From NCBI GenBank assembly GCA_914767715.1, contig OU612065.1, positions 18,788,001 to 18,852,000 of the forward strand: 64,000 bases of DNA, given 5' to 3'. Of this stretch, positions 24,830 through 36,420 are shown piece after piece. The stretch's first letter is position 1. Each line of letters opens with the position of its first letter. The DNA comes from Membranipora membranacea (lineage: Eukaryota > Bryozoa > Gymnolaemata > Cheilostomatida > Membraniporidae). A program made the translations under genes and the position numbers. The notes beneath the pieces were generated by a model. That model made no database searches. It worked only from the letters and a program-made list of their open reading frames with translations, and was not told the origin of the DNA.

Positions 24830-27386
24830 TATATCGAAGCCTGGTTTGCTGAGCAATCAACACCAATATCTGCGGAGTCCTCTAATAAGAAATAAGTCAC
24901 AAATAGTGCGCATCTGAATGAACAATGGCCCATTGGTATTAGTTATTTTTGTTTATGAATATAATTGACAATGATCAATTTGATCTATTAAAACATGATA
25001 CATATTACCAAATTCAACAAGGTACGTAACAAAAGCCTTGACACGCGGCCACTTTTTGGTGGCTGTGTGACCAGGCTAACATAAAGTGAGTTCCACGGGA
25101 ATGATGGTTTAGGGTGTAATGGTATCCATCATGTCTTTGTGTGTTTAGAGTTGGATGATCCTGGGGGCCGAGGGGATCTTTCATTTGAATGAGCGACACT
25201 TAACTAGAACAAATTATCACCATCACATTGCTCAAAATTATCACTCACTTGGTGTTTTAATCAGACAAAATCGCTACCAAAAAGTTCACTCAGAACGTTT
25301 ATAGTTCTAACAATGAGTGAGCGATTTCTGAGCAGGTCTCACTCATTGAGTGAGCAATCAGATTTGCGATTTTTGGTATTTTTTATTGAGAACCCCCCTG
25401 GGTCTCTGAATTAGGCCTCAAGACTACCTTACAACTGCCTTACAACACTTCCTATGACCCTTCACACACCATTCACAACCGTCTGGTCACAGATTTCCTT
25501 CCAGAACTGATGAATAAATTGTTATGTAGTTGCTTGTGCCTGTCAGGTTTGTAGTGGGATGATGGGTACAGAGAGGCACACAAAGTAGACTTGGAGTGAC
25601 ACTTATTAGAGCCAAATAATCACATCACTCTGCTCCCTAATCCCCGATTCAATTCTTTCCTTTCATCAATCATAATAAAAAAGAATAAAAGAGTACCCTC
25701 CTGCTCTCTGATAATTGCTGTCACAGACCAATGAAATTCTTCTTATGCATAGGCCTATACATTATCCAACCAGTGTGATCATTGGTATCTGGTCACCTCC
25801 ATACAGTTTTGAAAGGACACCTTGACCAGTCGCTGGTTACGGGTGCATGGAGGCTCGTGAGACGTGTCGTAAGACAGTCTTAAGACAATGTTAGGCAGTC
25901 TTGAGCTGTAGTAAGTCCTAAGGCCTATCAATCAATACACCCTCAGGCTATGATGAAACTAATCCACCTTTCAGCACTTGGTTAATTTTGTGATTATATA
26001 ACATCTACTAGCTAGTTCTAGTGATGGAGTGAGTGAAAACAGGGCCCAATCCTGGGGTAGCAGAAGGAAGGAGAGACCAAGGACTCCTTGGAGAGACCCA
26101 CCCAACAAGAAACGGTCAAGACATAAGTCTAGGCCTCTTTCCATTGTGACTGACAGCATGGTACCCAGGACTTACATGCCTTCAATTTACCATGTTTCAG
26201 TTTCAACCACCCAAGAAATACCGTACATAGATATGGAAAACATTAATTAAGTGACAAACCGATTCTTTTCTTCTTTAGTTTAACTTAATTAAGCCTACAA
26301 CTAAACCCTGAAATCTTTCACACTACAACTCTCAGTACTCTGCCTTTCATTGCTTCCACTATTTGATAAAGCTTCTAGCACAAAGCAGGGAACATCACAG
26401 TGAGTAAGTAAAAGTCCCAGGGCCATGCCCTTAGGCTTAGCATAGCCCATGACAGATAGGCTGTCCTTGGTCTTAGGCCTGTCTGTCATTTCTGACCAAC
26501 ACCCAGGTTTTGCAGCAGGCCGGTAGATTAATAGCTCTGTAGTGATAGCAAGGGGTAATGTTATTTTAACTCCTCGATGAAACTAAAACTCTGAAATGAA
26601 GTCAGGAGCCAGAGAAGAACAAAAATTGCCACACATTACATCAGTGAAGAAAGTAAGTTATATTACCTCTTTCATTAAAAGTTATTGAACTTTGTGGGAC
26701 TCTACATTATGGCCCAACAAATATGTCAATAGTACTCGAGCTATATTTGATGAGTCTCAGTCTAGACTAAGTAATGCCTATGTGGTTTAAAAAATTCCAT
26801 TGTTGTGGTGTTATGTCCTCTCTATGTCATAGCAGACAACTCCAAAAAAACCCAAGAAATTCATTAAAACACCCTCTCTGATTCGATCAAGGAGTACATG
26901 GATGAAACGAAAGGCATATAACCTATAACTCCTTGGTAGGTGTAGGGATTCAATAAGCTGTGGCATGGTGAGGAAATTAGGTCACGTAAAACGTCGATCT
27001 TGCATTGAAAAGAATTTGCTCTTTGCTTGAAACAGGTAACAAATTTTCCACGTTTTGAACAACTCTTGCGAGCTAATCTCTTCCTGAATCTTCCGTAAAT
27101 AATATAAGCTTGCTTGGCAACGGACAACCAAGTGACATGTGGCATGGCAAGTCATGTGACACAATCTTATTCTATATTCCTTACCAAGCCTTATATTATC
27201 TCAGATTTTCAGAACGTCTTTTATAAAAATTGCCTCTATATTTGATGGTTGAGTTAGTAGTGTGCAGATGATGTGCAGCATTATCATTTAGCACTAGCAA
27301 GGGCACAGTATTGATCAAGCAAGGAAATATCAATCTCAAAACAAAAACAAAAAAAGTGTAAAAGAAGTAAAAGAACCTATGATCTA
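24830..27386. other. Intergenic region upstream of CARS1, no gene seen
   Basis: It should contain the CARS1 promoter, but no TATA box or other core motif can be singled out. A diverged copy of the short repeat described at 52341-52472 occurs around 26158-26425 (shared blocks GGACTTACATGCCTT, TCAACCACCC and, inverted, GGGACTT). Open frames here lack splice sites and similarity. Confidence 0.4.
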
Positions 27387-27509
27387 GAACATGTATGTTC
27401 CCTCTGAGGTGGCGGAGGGATATTGCAAATGTTTGGTATCTGGCGCTGCACCTCGATACCAAACATTTGCAATATCCCCTCCGCCACCACAGAGGGAACA
27501 TACCTGTTC
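27387..27509. mobile_element. Short hairpin MITE
   Basis: Arms of about 53 bases pair almost perfectly: TATGTTCCCTCTGAGGTGGC at the left and GCCACCACAGAGGGAACATA at the right, with TTGCAAATGTTTGGTAT next to the 15-base loop. The end sequence TGTTCCCTCTGTGGTGGC also closes the hairpin at 51180-51292, so this is a family. It lies 3' of the YHYH gene. Confidence 0.8.
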
Positions 27510-27793
27510 TCAAAAGAACCAGTGTCAAATATACAAAACTGTGTAAAAGAAGCCATTGGCTTATGCCATCAAGAAATACAACAATTTCTATAAACATAAT
27601 GGGAATGCCGTTTTTTTGCATTTTGTTTATCACAAAAGTCCATGATGAGGATTTGAGGTGAGAACCTGTCTGCCATACCCAAAGAAATTGTTGTTCTTCA
27701 GAAACTTCTTTGCTTTTTTCATGAGAAAAACCCCGATATAACTGTTACAGTAGTCGCTAGGTCCTGGGCGTAGTCACATGCAGTCTTTCTGTT

Positions 27794-30700
27794 TTACAGA
27801 ATAGAAGTCATCATCACGGCAAAGCATAGAAGGGACAGTGTCTGAATCACTGCTGCGCTCTCATCATCACAATCGTCAGAGTCATCAATGGTCAGTGTGT
27901 CACACTGGGTCAAAGTACCCACTGTACAATCACACAGCTCCGCGCCATCTACAGAAATAATAAACAACTGTGCATTGTGTTGTCATATTATAGAAATTCA
28001 GTGGTGTTCCCCATACTACCTGCAGGATAACCTAGTGACATAGTTTATCTCTGTAGCGCAGCACTGGTGGCACTGCCTTCCATCGAAAAAGGCAACTCCA
28101 AGAGTTCAAGCTTATGAGATGGCAAAGCTAGAGTTCCATTTAGGCCCATATTTCCAAATTATGGGTCCCAATTATTTTTCCAATTTAGGTGCTCAGTCTA
28201 GATGAGTTAATTCAGGCCCTATGCTGCAGAGGCATGTCTCAACAGTTCGCACATGCGTAGAATGGGTGTTCCCGTCCCGGAACAATCAGGTCATGGTATG
28301 ATTTCCTTGGAAACTGTAGTCCAGGAGGTGCATTGTGGGAAAGTTGTCATTATGTCATATCAGATCAAAGAGTAGTACGATTAGACATGCGCTCAGTTGT
28401 TGTTTAATGTTATGTTATGGGATCTAAAAATAATAATGTTAATAAATGCAGCTTTTTCAGTTTTTGAATTTCCCCTTTTGTGTGTGGTTTTGGTTACGGT
28501 ATGGATTTATAAAACAAGTCAGATTATAGGATGTTATCATAATCAACTGATTCATAGAATTGGATTGGTCAGTCAGGCATTTGTCCTACATATTCCTCGG
28601 GCATTGCAATGTGGCATTGAATGTCACAATAGCTACACTGACCAAAGTTTGCTTCTCTTTGTCAACTTCTTTTCATACAATAGAGGCAGAAAGGCAGATC
28701 AAAACATCACATGCCTGGGCTGTCAACGTGTAATTTTACAAGGTCAAAGTATGACTTTGCATTTTGAGACTCGATAGCGTAATTTGTTTGCAAATCATCA
28801 ATAACTCTATTTGCATTCAATCCAGTTGCTAACAGCAGTGATATAACAAGAAGGAAAGCAAAATGTGGATAGTATTTGTTTTCATCGTTGGTATATATAA
28901 CACATTTACAGTGAGAATGAACAATAAAACGAATAGTGTTGACTGTTTTAATTAACACAGGGTTTTTAGGGACCAAATTATGGATATATCTATAACTGAA
29001 ATGATTATTAGTACTTACACTCAGTGTTAGTACAAGTAGCCTCTTCTGTCTGTCGTTTCCTCCGTCCAGGAGGTGGTCCCATACCACCACCACCAGATGG
29101 TGGCGCTCCTCCAGAAGGACCTTCAGCAGGCTCAGCTACAAACAACAACAAAAACACTTGTTCAATTGTGTAAATTCCTTGTAAATTTGACAGTCCAGGG
29201 GTGAAAATGCCTATTCCACTGAACGATGGTATAAAAATTCGCATTAGGGCTTAGAACACTATTTTCAGACAAAGCAAAAATATCCTGATCATTTATATAT
29301 CCTGATTAGAATTATATTGATGGTTAATCATCTGCTTATTTGCTGTTCTTACCTTTGTAGCATCCAATGACATAGGGAAAGTCAGTGGTGATATGATATC
29401 GGTAGCTTCCATCCTTGAACCTTCCATGACAGGCATCCAAGTCGGACGCAGTAAGGAGATCGTCAAAATCGCTGGCGTTTGGACCATAAATTGGGTTACC
29501 ATCAAGAGCAATACCAATCAGTTCATCAACATCATCCATGTCACCGACACAAGCTGCATTTATAAAATTAAATTAGTGTATATTGCGATAGTTTTGAGAC
29601 AAGAATATCTCATTACTTTTATCACCAAGGAATGATTACACCTGCTCCTTATATAAATCTTGCAATGAGTCTTTGAAGTCTGGGGTAACAGTTCCAGTTC
29701 CAAGGAAGCCTCAATGAACTTGGCCAGTTGTTAAGACATAATTTGAAGTAGGAACACAAGGAATATTCCTCATTGTCTAGATATGCTGGCGGCAGTTAAT
29801 AATAACCTATAACCTTGAAATCATTGAAGATAAATACTTGAAAAATACATCATGGATTTAATTATGCATTAGTGGCTGCCAGATAGTCTGGGACAAAGTA
29901 TATTTAAGACAATCAATACAGATTAGTAAATTTTCAATTTTTTTCATAATTGATTACACCGCAGCTTCAACAAGTATTAACTCAGCGTTACCACAGTATG
30001 TTTTCTATAAAGAAAAATTCAAATTGAAAGTAGTTATAATTATATCCCTAACCAATAAACTGTGGGTCAGACCTGAAATACAAAAAATGGCTGGAGCTCA
30101 ATTCACAGCTTGATGTCTGTGCGCAATGTTATTGCTCTGCCACCTATATATATATATATATAGATATTTACATATACATATATATATATATATATATATA
30201 CTATCAGTGCTGATGGTACATATTGGACAAACAACCAAGCAACAGTCAACATACTAGGGAACTGGTGGTAGTGATAGGATCCGCCAGGACTTGAGTGTCC
30301 TTGACAATCATCAAACTCTTCGTACTTAACAGCATCAGTGGTATCTCCCGTCAGAGCATTGTATATAGGTACTCCATTGACGGCAAACCCAACGGGTCCA
30401 AGGTCGGTGCAATACATGGTATCAGCTAGAATAATAGAATAGTTTGTGTATCATGTAGTTATGTATCATCAGGTTGCTTTACGGTAGAGAGAGGATGTAT
30501 GGACTAAGCAAATTAGGCCTCACCATTATAAGGTGCAGCAAGGGGGCATGGACAATCTGGGATCAACTTTCCATCCACCATCAAAGAAAATGGTAAGTTA
30601 CACTATAATACTATTTTTCTATACTATCCTGAATGTTTGTTGCGAACTTTGAAACAGAAATTTGATATCAATTTTTGGAATATGGGAAGATAATTTTTTT

Positions 30701-31403
30701 TCATTTGTTCTACTCTAGAATAATAATTAATATTAGCTAGATCGAAGTTTAGCTAGTTTGGAATGACTTAATGTAGCTAGCACTCAATTTTAGCGAGTTA
30801 TGACGGGAGTCTAAATAAAGCAAAGGAGGTGAGTAAATGTCAGTTAACCTATAATGGCAATTATATTGTCTACCCCATTTTCACATGCATTTAGAATTGT
30901 AATCACTCAGTGGTCTGCCTAAGACATAGATAGAGCAAGAGAGTTTGCAAATTTTAGTGTTTACTAGGATGGTTCAACATGATACGGTGCATAATTTGGT
31001 TATTCCATTCAAAATGTGTTTTTTTCTTACCTTCATTATCAGGGTTGATGGTGATACTGTAGGTATAGTTCTGTACAGTGGCCTCATTAGGATTGACACT
31101 GTTATCTATATCATGATCTGGATACCCTGAACTAAAGAACTCATATACATCTCCTGATACGGTGAACTGTAATATTAGAATGCAAATCGAAACAATTTAC
31201 AGTGAAAGTTTTGAGTTGCTAGGTCACACAGCAACCATCCAAATAATGAACCTGTTTTTATCAGAAAGGAGACAGTACTCTTACCTACAGATATTACTAA
31301 CCTGTATATCTGCAGCAAACTTAGACAGTTCATCATTAGTCAACCCGTGGATAGTTTGAAGACAAAGCAAGGCAGTCAGGCCTAAAACGCTGAGCAGTGT
31401 CAT
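27794..31403 (-). CDS. YHYH-domain protein, secreted and probably GPI-anchored
   Basis: Exons: 31403-31302 (signal peptide, MTLLSVLGLTALLCLQTIHG), 31166-31031, a probable exon ending at 30524 (IPDCPCPLAAPYN), 30425-30255 (GPVGFAVNGVPIYNA and the name motif SYHYHQFP), 29553-29353 (ELIGIALDGNPIYGP...SYRYHITTDFPYVIGC), 29135-29019, 27948-27794. The GV-hNGVPIYN, YHYH and IGIALDGhPIYG blocks are those of the YHYH family (bacteria, algae and marine animals), whose function is unknown. The sixth exon has a Gly/Pro linker and RRKRQ, a furin-type site. The last exon is cysteine-rich and ends in a hydrophobic tail (AAVIQTLSLLCFAVMM), as GPI signals do. One junction is unsolved: exon 2 ends in phase 1, while the 30524 exon seems to begin in phase 0 (30602 or about 30565). 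Skipping it keeps the frame and gives 293 residues. Confidence 0.85.
30149..30202. repeat. (AT)n microsatellites
   Basis: Two runs of TA dinucleotides separated by a short TACATATACA segment, in the intron after the YHYH-motif exon. Confidence 0.85.
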
Positions 31404-32819
31404 TTTCTTGGCTTGTTGGCAGCTTCTCACAAACAAATGAACCCGATACCGACAAAAAATAAAACTTAATATTACATGAGCATATATGCTGGGCTTCAAC
31501 TTCCAATATAGTAATCAAACAATGGTCTTTAAAAAATCAATACAAAAGCCTACAATGAAAGTTGGTTGAGTTTGCTTTAAAAAAATCAAGTTGCAAAGAT
31601 ATTGATCAATCATATATGTATAGCAGCAGCAGCAACACATACGAAGGTGTGTACCATTCTCTGACCTTCATATAAAAGCTTTGACCGAATATTTTACAGC
31701 TGAAAATCAATACTAAGGCTAAATTTAGATTTGCACCTTAAAGGTGCGCAATGTAAAAAAGGTGAACTACGAGTATTTGGTCAGTTACAGTAAGTTATGA
31801 TTCGCTTTTTTCTCTGGATACTAATATGGAAATGCATAATAATGTGGTGGTTAAATCAGTTTTTAATATGTGTCTATATTGATATCTTTGGTTGGTGAAA
31901 AAATATGTTTGTAACTATTTTAATTTTCACTTAAATGGAAGTCAAATGGTATTGACGCCTCATTGTCATTGGCCAATAATTTGCCCTGTTGACCCATATC
32001 CTGACTTCTGATCAGGTATAGATGATGAGCCAGTGATGGCTTAGCACTGTATAGGCAAAGGCTAAGATGGCCAGTGTCGTCTGAATGGTTCAAGATAGCT
32101 GACCTTAGACATAACATGTTACATGTCCCAAATTCCCTGGTTACATGTAGCTGACCATGCAACATTTGAGGAGTTGTCTCTACAACATCAATGTGGTGAC
32201 AACTCTCGATTACAAATATAAACGTCCAAGATCAAAGGGAGGATAAACTAAAGGGACAATGCTAGCAGCATAGTCTGAGCACCCTAAACTCCTGCCCCCC
32301 CCTCGGCCAGGACAATACTGGTGATGCATGTTTAGTGTAAATTTACAACTGTTTAAAAAAATTGTTTGTTTAATACACAGGCATTTGAAATACTCATCTA
32401 GTATGCAAGATCACATATATAGCTTTTTTGATACTTTCATCCTGTCAAATGGTCTTGAAAAAGTGCCACAGATCTTTATATCTGAGGCGTGTTTCTTCAA
32501 AGAGGAATATCAAAAAGATGAACAACATTATGATCTGGGCAGGCGGCAGATTTATTGAGCGCCCGATAAGAATAAAGTTTAGGAATAAAGTAACAATATA
32601 AAACATGGAGAACCCTTTGCAAAAGGGCACAGCCGATAGCATCATGGATACTGAAATAAAAAAGTGTCATACTATGTTCCATTCGCCATCAGATTAACTC
32701 AAATAAAGAGTGTATAATAATCTAACATAAGAAAATATTTTTTTTTTATAAAAAACTGTAAGTTATAGAACATCAGTAGTTGCAAGAATTGCGCATAGAG
32801 CGTGAATGGCCTTTCTGTC
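31404..32819. other. Spacer between the two YHYH copies
   Basis: It holds the presumed promoter of the downstream YHYH gene and the 3' flank of its paralogue. The first stretch beyond the start codon (CAAACAAATGAACC) matches the same position in the paralogue, so the duplication covers some 5' UTR. No other gene is visible. Confidence 0.5.
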
Positions 32820-34953
32820 TTAAAGAATAGGAGTCATCATTACGACAAAGCATAGAAGGGACAGTGTCTGAATCACAGCTCCGTAATCCCCACAATAGTC
32901 AAGGTCATCACTGGTCAGTGTGTCACACTGGGTTAATGTACCCACGGTACAATCACACAGCTCCGCGCCAACTATGGAAATAATCAAATAGTGATTGAGC
33001 TTTGAAGATATCTCTGGTGGAGTGCCATGGAAGAATTATGTGGTCAGTGATAACCTCAGGCATTCTTTTGGGAAGCAGCAAGCTAGGAGTAGAATTGTGG
33101 GAATACTGTGAACATGTCCTATTGGACCATGGAGTTGGATGACTAGAAATAGCCAATTGCTGTGTAATGGTAATCCCTCTCTTAGGAATAGAACACCATT
33201 GTAAAAAATCAATATATATTTATATGTAAGAGTATTTACGTAAATATATAACTCAAATAGGTTGATTGTGCTCACACTCAGTATTAGTGCATGTGGCTTC
33301 TTCCGTTTGCCTTTTTATTCTCTCAGAAGGTGGTCCCCTCGTTCTTTCAGCAGGCTCAGCTAAAAGCAAAGAAACAATGAACATTCCGCAAAAACAGATG
33401 GCGAATTGTGTTTCTTTGCAACTTTTTCACGCAGTGGTGAAAATGTTTAAATCACTAACCAATGGAATCTTATGTTAGAAATTGTTAAGTGTGGCTGTTA
33501 CAGACAATTTAAAATTATCCGGTTATTTAAAATTCTGGCTAAACTCATATTATACAAATTTGTGTCAAGTATATCAAGAGTCTAAAACAATATATATAAA
33601 AGTGAATTAACTAATAAAAAGTGTATAATAATCGGTCTATAGTTTCACTATAACCTTTGAAGCATCCAATGACATAGGGAAAGCCAGTTGTGATATGATA
33701 TTGGTAGCTTCCATCTTTAAACCTTCCATGACAGGCATCCAAGTCGGATCCAGTAAGGAGTTCATCAAAATCACTGGCATTTGGTCCATAAATTGGGTTA
33801 CCGTCAAGAGCAATACCAATCAGTTCATCAACATCATCCATGTCACCTACACAAGCTGCAAAAAAAAACACCAAATAAGCTATAATGCAAAACATCTGAA
33901 CCTGATTTAAAAATTTCTTTTTCTACTAATGGCTGTACGGCCGTGTGAACCTAGAGGATTTAATATTGGAAAATCAACATAAGTACAGATTGTGATGACT
34001 GATCCGAAAATAGTTGTTTTACAACACAAATTGTTCGCGATCAGGACATTGCCAGTTTCACAGTAAAACCAAACTGACAAAAATTCATGTACAGAAACAA
34101 TACTCTTGCTATTAAAAATATTATTTTAAATTATTAGCTGTATATGTTGTGGGAATGGAGTTTACCATACACATGATTTTGAGATTGTTTCCACTCAACT
34201 GGTCCTTAGAGGATTAGCCATGCTAAGCTGAATCTTGTCTAATGTACACAATGACAGATTCATCTCGCCCAACCCCAACAACCTGCTAAGGATAGACATG
34301 TTGCTGGTGTAGTGCTAGTAATGTAAAATAAATACCTTCATTATCAGGGTTGATGGTGATACTGTAGGTGGCCTCATTAAGATTAACACTGTTGTCTATG
34401 TCATGGTCTGGATACCCTGAACTTAAGAACTCATATACATCTCCTGATACGGTGAACTGTAATGCAAATTGAACGTATGATTGCCAATGGTTTATTGATC
34501 CACGATATCATATGGAGCGTACGATTGACACTACGTGAGGCACAACTCGGCAATATATTCGGCTGAAAGTAAGGCTAGGGCGAGAAAAAGTTGTCAGAAA
34601 GGCAAGCTGAAACATGAACCTCAAGTAATCGAGAAAGAGTATAAAATATCAGTGGATATCAGTCAAATTTGGCCTTCTGTAGCAGTGCATAATCAGAGTT
34701 TAGAGTATGTTTTGATAAGCTGATGGCCATGTGTAGCCATCGGAATCACACTCTGCACCTATGCCAGATTTTTAGCAGAGTCACAAATTTTTGTGCATGT
34801 TAGTAACTTACTACCACAACTTATAGTTTTTGTTACCAAAGATATTACTAACCTGTATACCTGCAGCGAACTTAGACAGCTCATCATTAGTTAGCCCGTG
34901 GATAGTTTGAAGGCAAAGCAAGGCACTCAGGCCTAAAGCGCTAGCAGTCCCAT
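32820..34953 (-). pseudogene. Tandem YHYH paralogue lacking the YHYH core, signal peptide frameshifted
   Basis: Five blocks match exons of the neighbouring YHYH gene at the same splice positions: 34953-34853 (signal peptide), 34456-34336, 33855-33655, 33359-33276, 32971-32820. There is no counterpart of the IPDC exon or of the exon with the YHYH motif itself. In the first block one base is missing after the fourth codon, so the frame from the only ATG reads MGLLAL and then TAG; the correct frame has an upstream TGA and no ATG. Exon 2 also lost 15 bases in frame. Yet exons 2 to 5 keep open frames, GT-AG sites and phases that would still join, including a basic IKRQ site and the hydrophobic GPI-type tail. 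This is a recent pseudogene, or a gene that uses another start. Confidence 0.75.
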
Positions 34954-36420
34954 TTCCAGTGGTTCATCGACAGCCGCTCACAAACTAATGAACCTTTTTG
35001 ACCCTAAAACTGAAAGCATGACCTGAGTAGCTAGATTGTATCCTCATGAGCAGTATTTACAATAGAGCTCCATTTCAAAATAAATACTAAAAATGATTGG
35101 GTGTTTTATTTAAAAATCGCCCTAAAACAATATTGAACAAGTAAACCTGTATAGCAACATCATCACATACAAGTGTGTGCATCGTTAAGTTGACAAACAA
35201 CTTGAGATGGATGATAAAGCTAATTTTTTGATGTAAAAAAGAGATCTACAAGTACGTTCGTTATAGTGCCAGTTTGTCTTGGTATCTCTTCTTTGAATTA
35301 TAACGCCTCATTTTGATTCTTATTTCTTGTGGGAATAAGCTGTCAAGTTGACAATTTTGCTCAAACTGGTAAATGGATCTTATAAGATGAATGCTGTCTG
35401 CAAGATAATCTTGGAACTATCGCTGCTATCAAGAAAGTCAACTCCCAATGAGATGTCAAAAATAGTGTCCCTCTGTGGCTGAACATTTTCAATCAATGAC
35501 AGAGCTCAAGTCTTCCCAATTTAATACGAGCTAATTGTGTTGTTGGAAATTAAAAACCAGCTAGGTCACCCTAACTATTAAAGTTCTAGAAGGCATGATT
35601 ACAACAGATTGCACATAGTGTGAATATTTAAACTGACATGTTACTAATGTCGTAATATTCATTAACCCTAGAATAAACAAAGAGGTCATTCTGTACGCAT
35701 TAGACTAAAGTATCACAGCTCGACAGAGATACTGATCGATTTCTCATCAAATACCTAGCCACTTCTCTGATGATCATGTGTTTATATTATGTGCAGCCTG
35801 AAATTTTCTGTCAACAAATCAGAGATGATTATTGCACGGCTTAGTTCTGCATACCAATACAAATGGTAAGTAGTCATTTCGAAATGACTACTTACCATAC
35901 AAATAAGGTAGATACTTTATAGGTGGAAGGCTAAGCCTGCAGCACACAAGCGGAGATATCAAGATATTCTTTTAACATATTATTTCATATTTTGTATGGT
36001 GCTTTTTCAGGTAGTGCTCAGACATTAGTGCTAATTTATCGTAATCCCCCAATTAAAGTCATAACGATTGACGATAATGAAATAAAAGAAGATACAACAA
36101 TGTTATGATACTTAGGAAGAATATGTCTGGCTTGTGCTTATTTCAGAACGGCTCAAATGTGGATATGAATGGTGAAATTACAAAACAAGGAAACAATTAG
36201 CGTAAAAGATCATGATAAATTGAAATCAATTGGAAATTACAGACAAGTATAAACATAAGCAGAAGTTATGGCCTGACATATAAAAAAGTAAAAGATTTTA
36301 ATGAGTTGGGCTACCTGACAAGTCTAAGTTGACCAAGAGAATGTCACTTGTTGGAGGTGGGAAGATGGTAGCTGTGCCAAATATTACTGTTGATAGCGCA
36401 TATATCTTTCAATATTTTCT
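34954..36420. other. Intergenic, no gene seen
   Basis: Between the YHYH paralogue and the phosphodiesterase gene. The only structured item is a perfect 36-base palindrome at 35863-35898. No supported coding exon. Confidence 0.45.
35863..35898. repeat. Perfect 36 bp palindrome
   Basis: ATGGTAAGTAGTCATTTC is followed directly by its exact complement GAAATGACTACTTACCAT with no spacer. Confidence 0.95.

Noticed and set aside
26029-26250. Basic open frame (RRKERPRTPWRDPPNKKRSR)
   Set aside because: No splice signals or known domain, and its 3' half overlaps a dispersed repeat shared with 52341.
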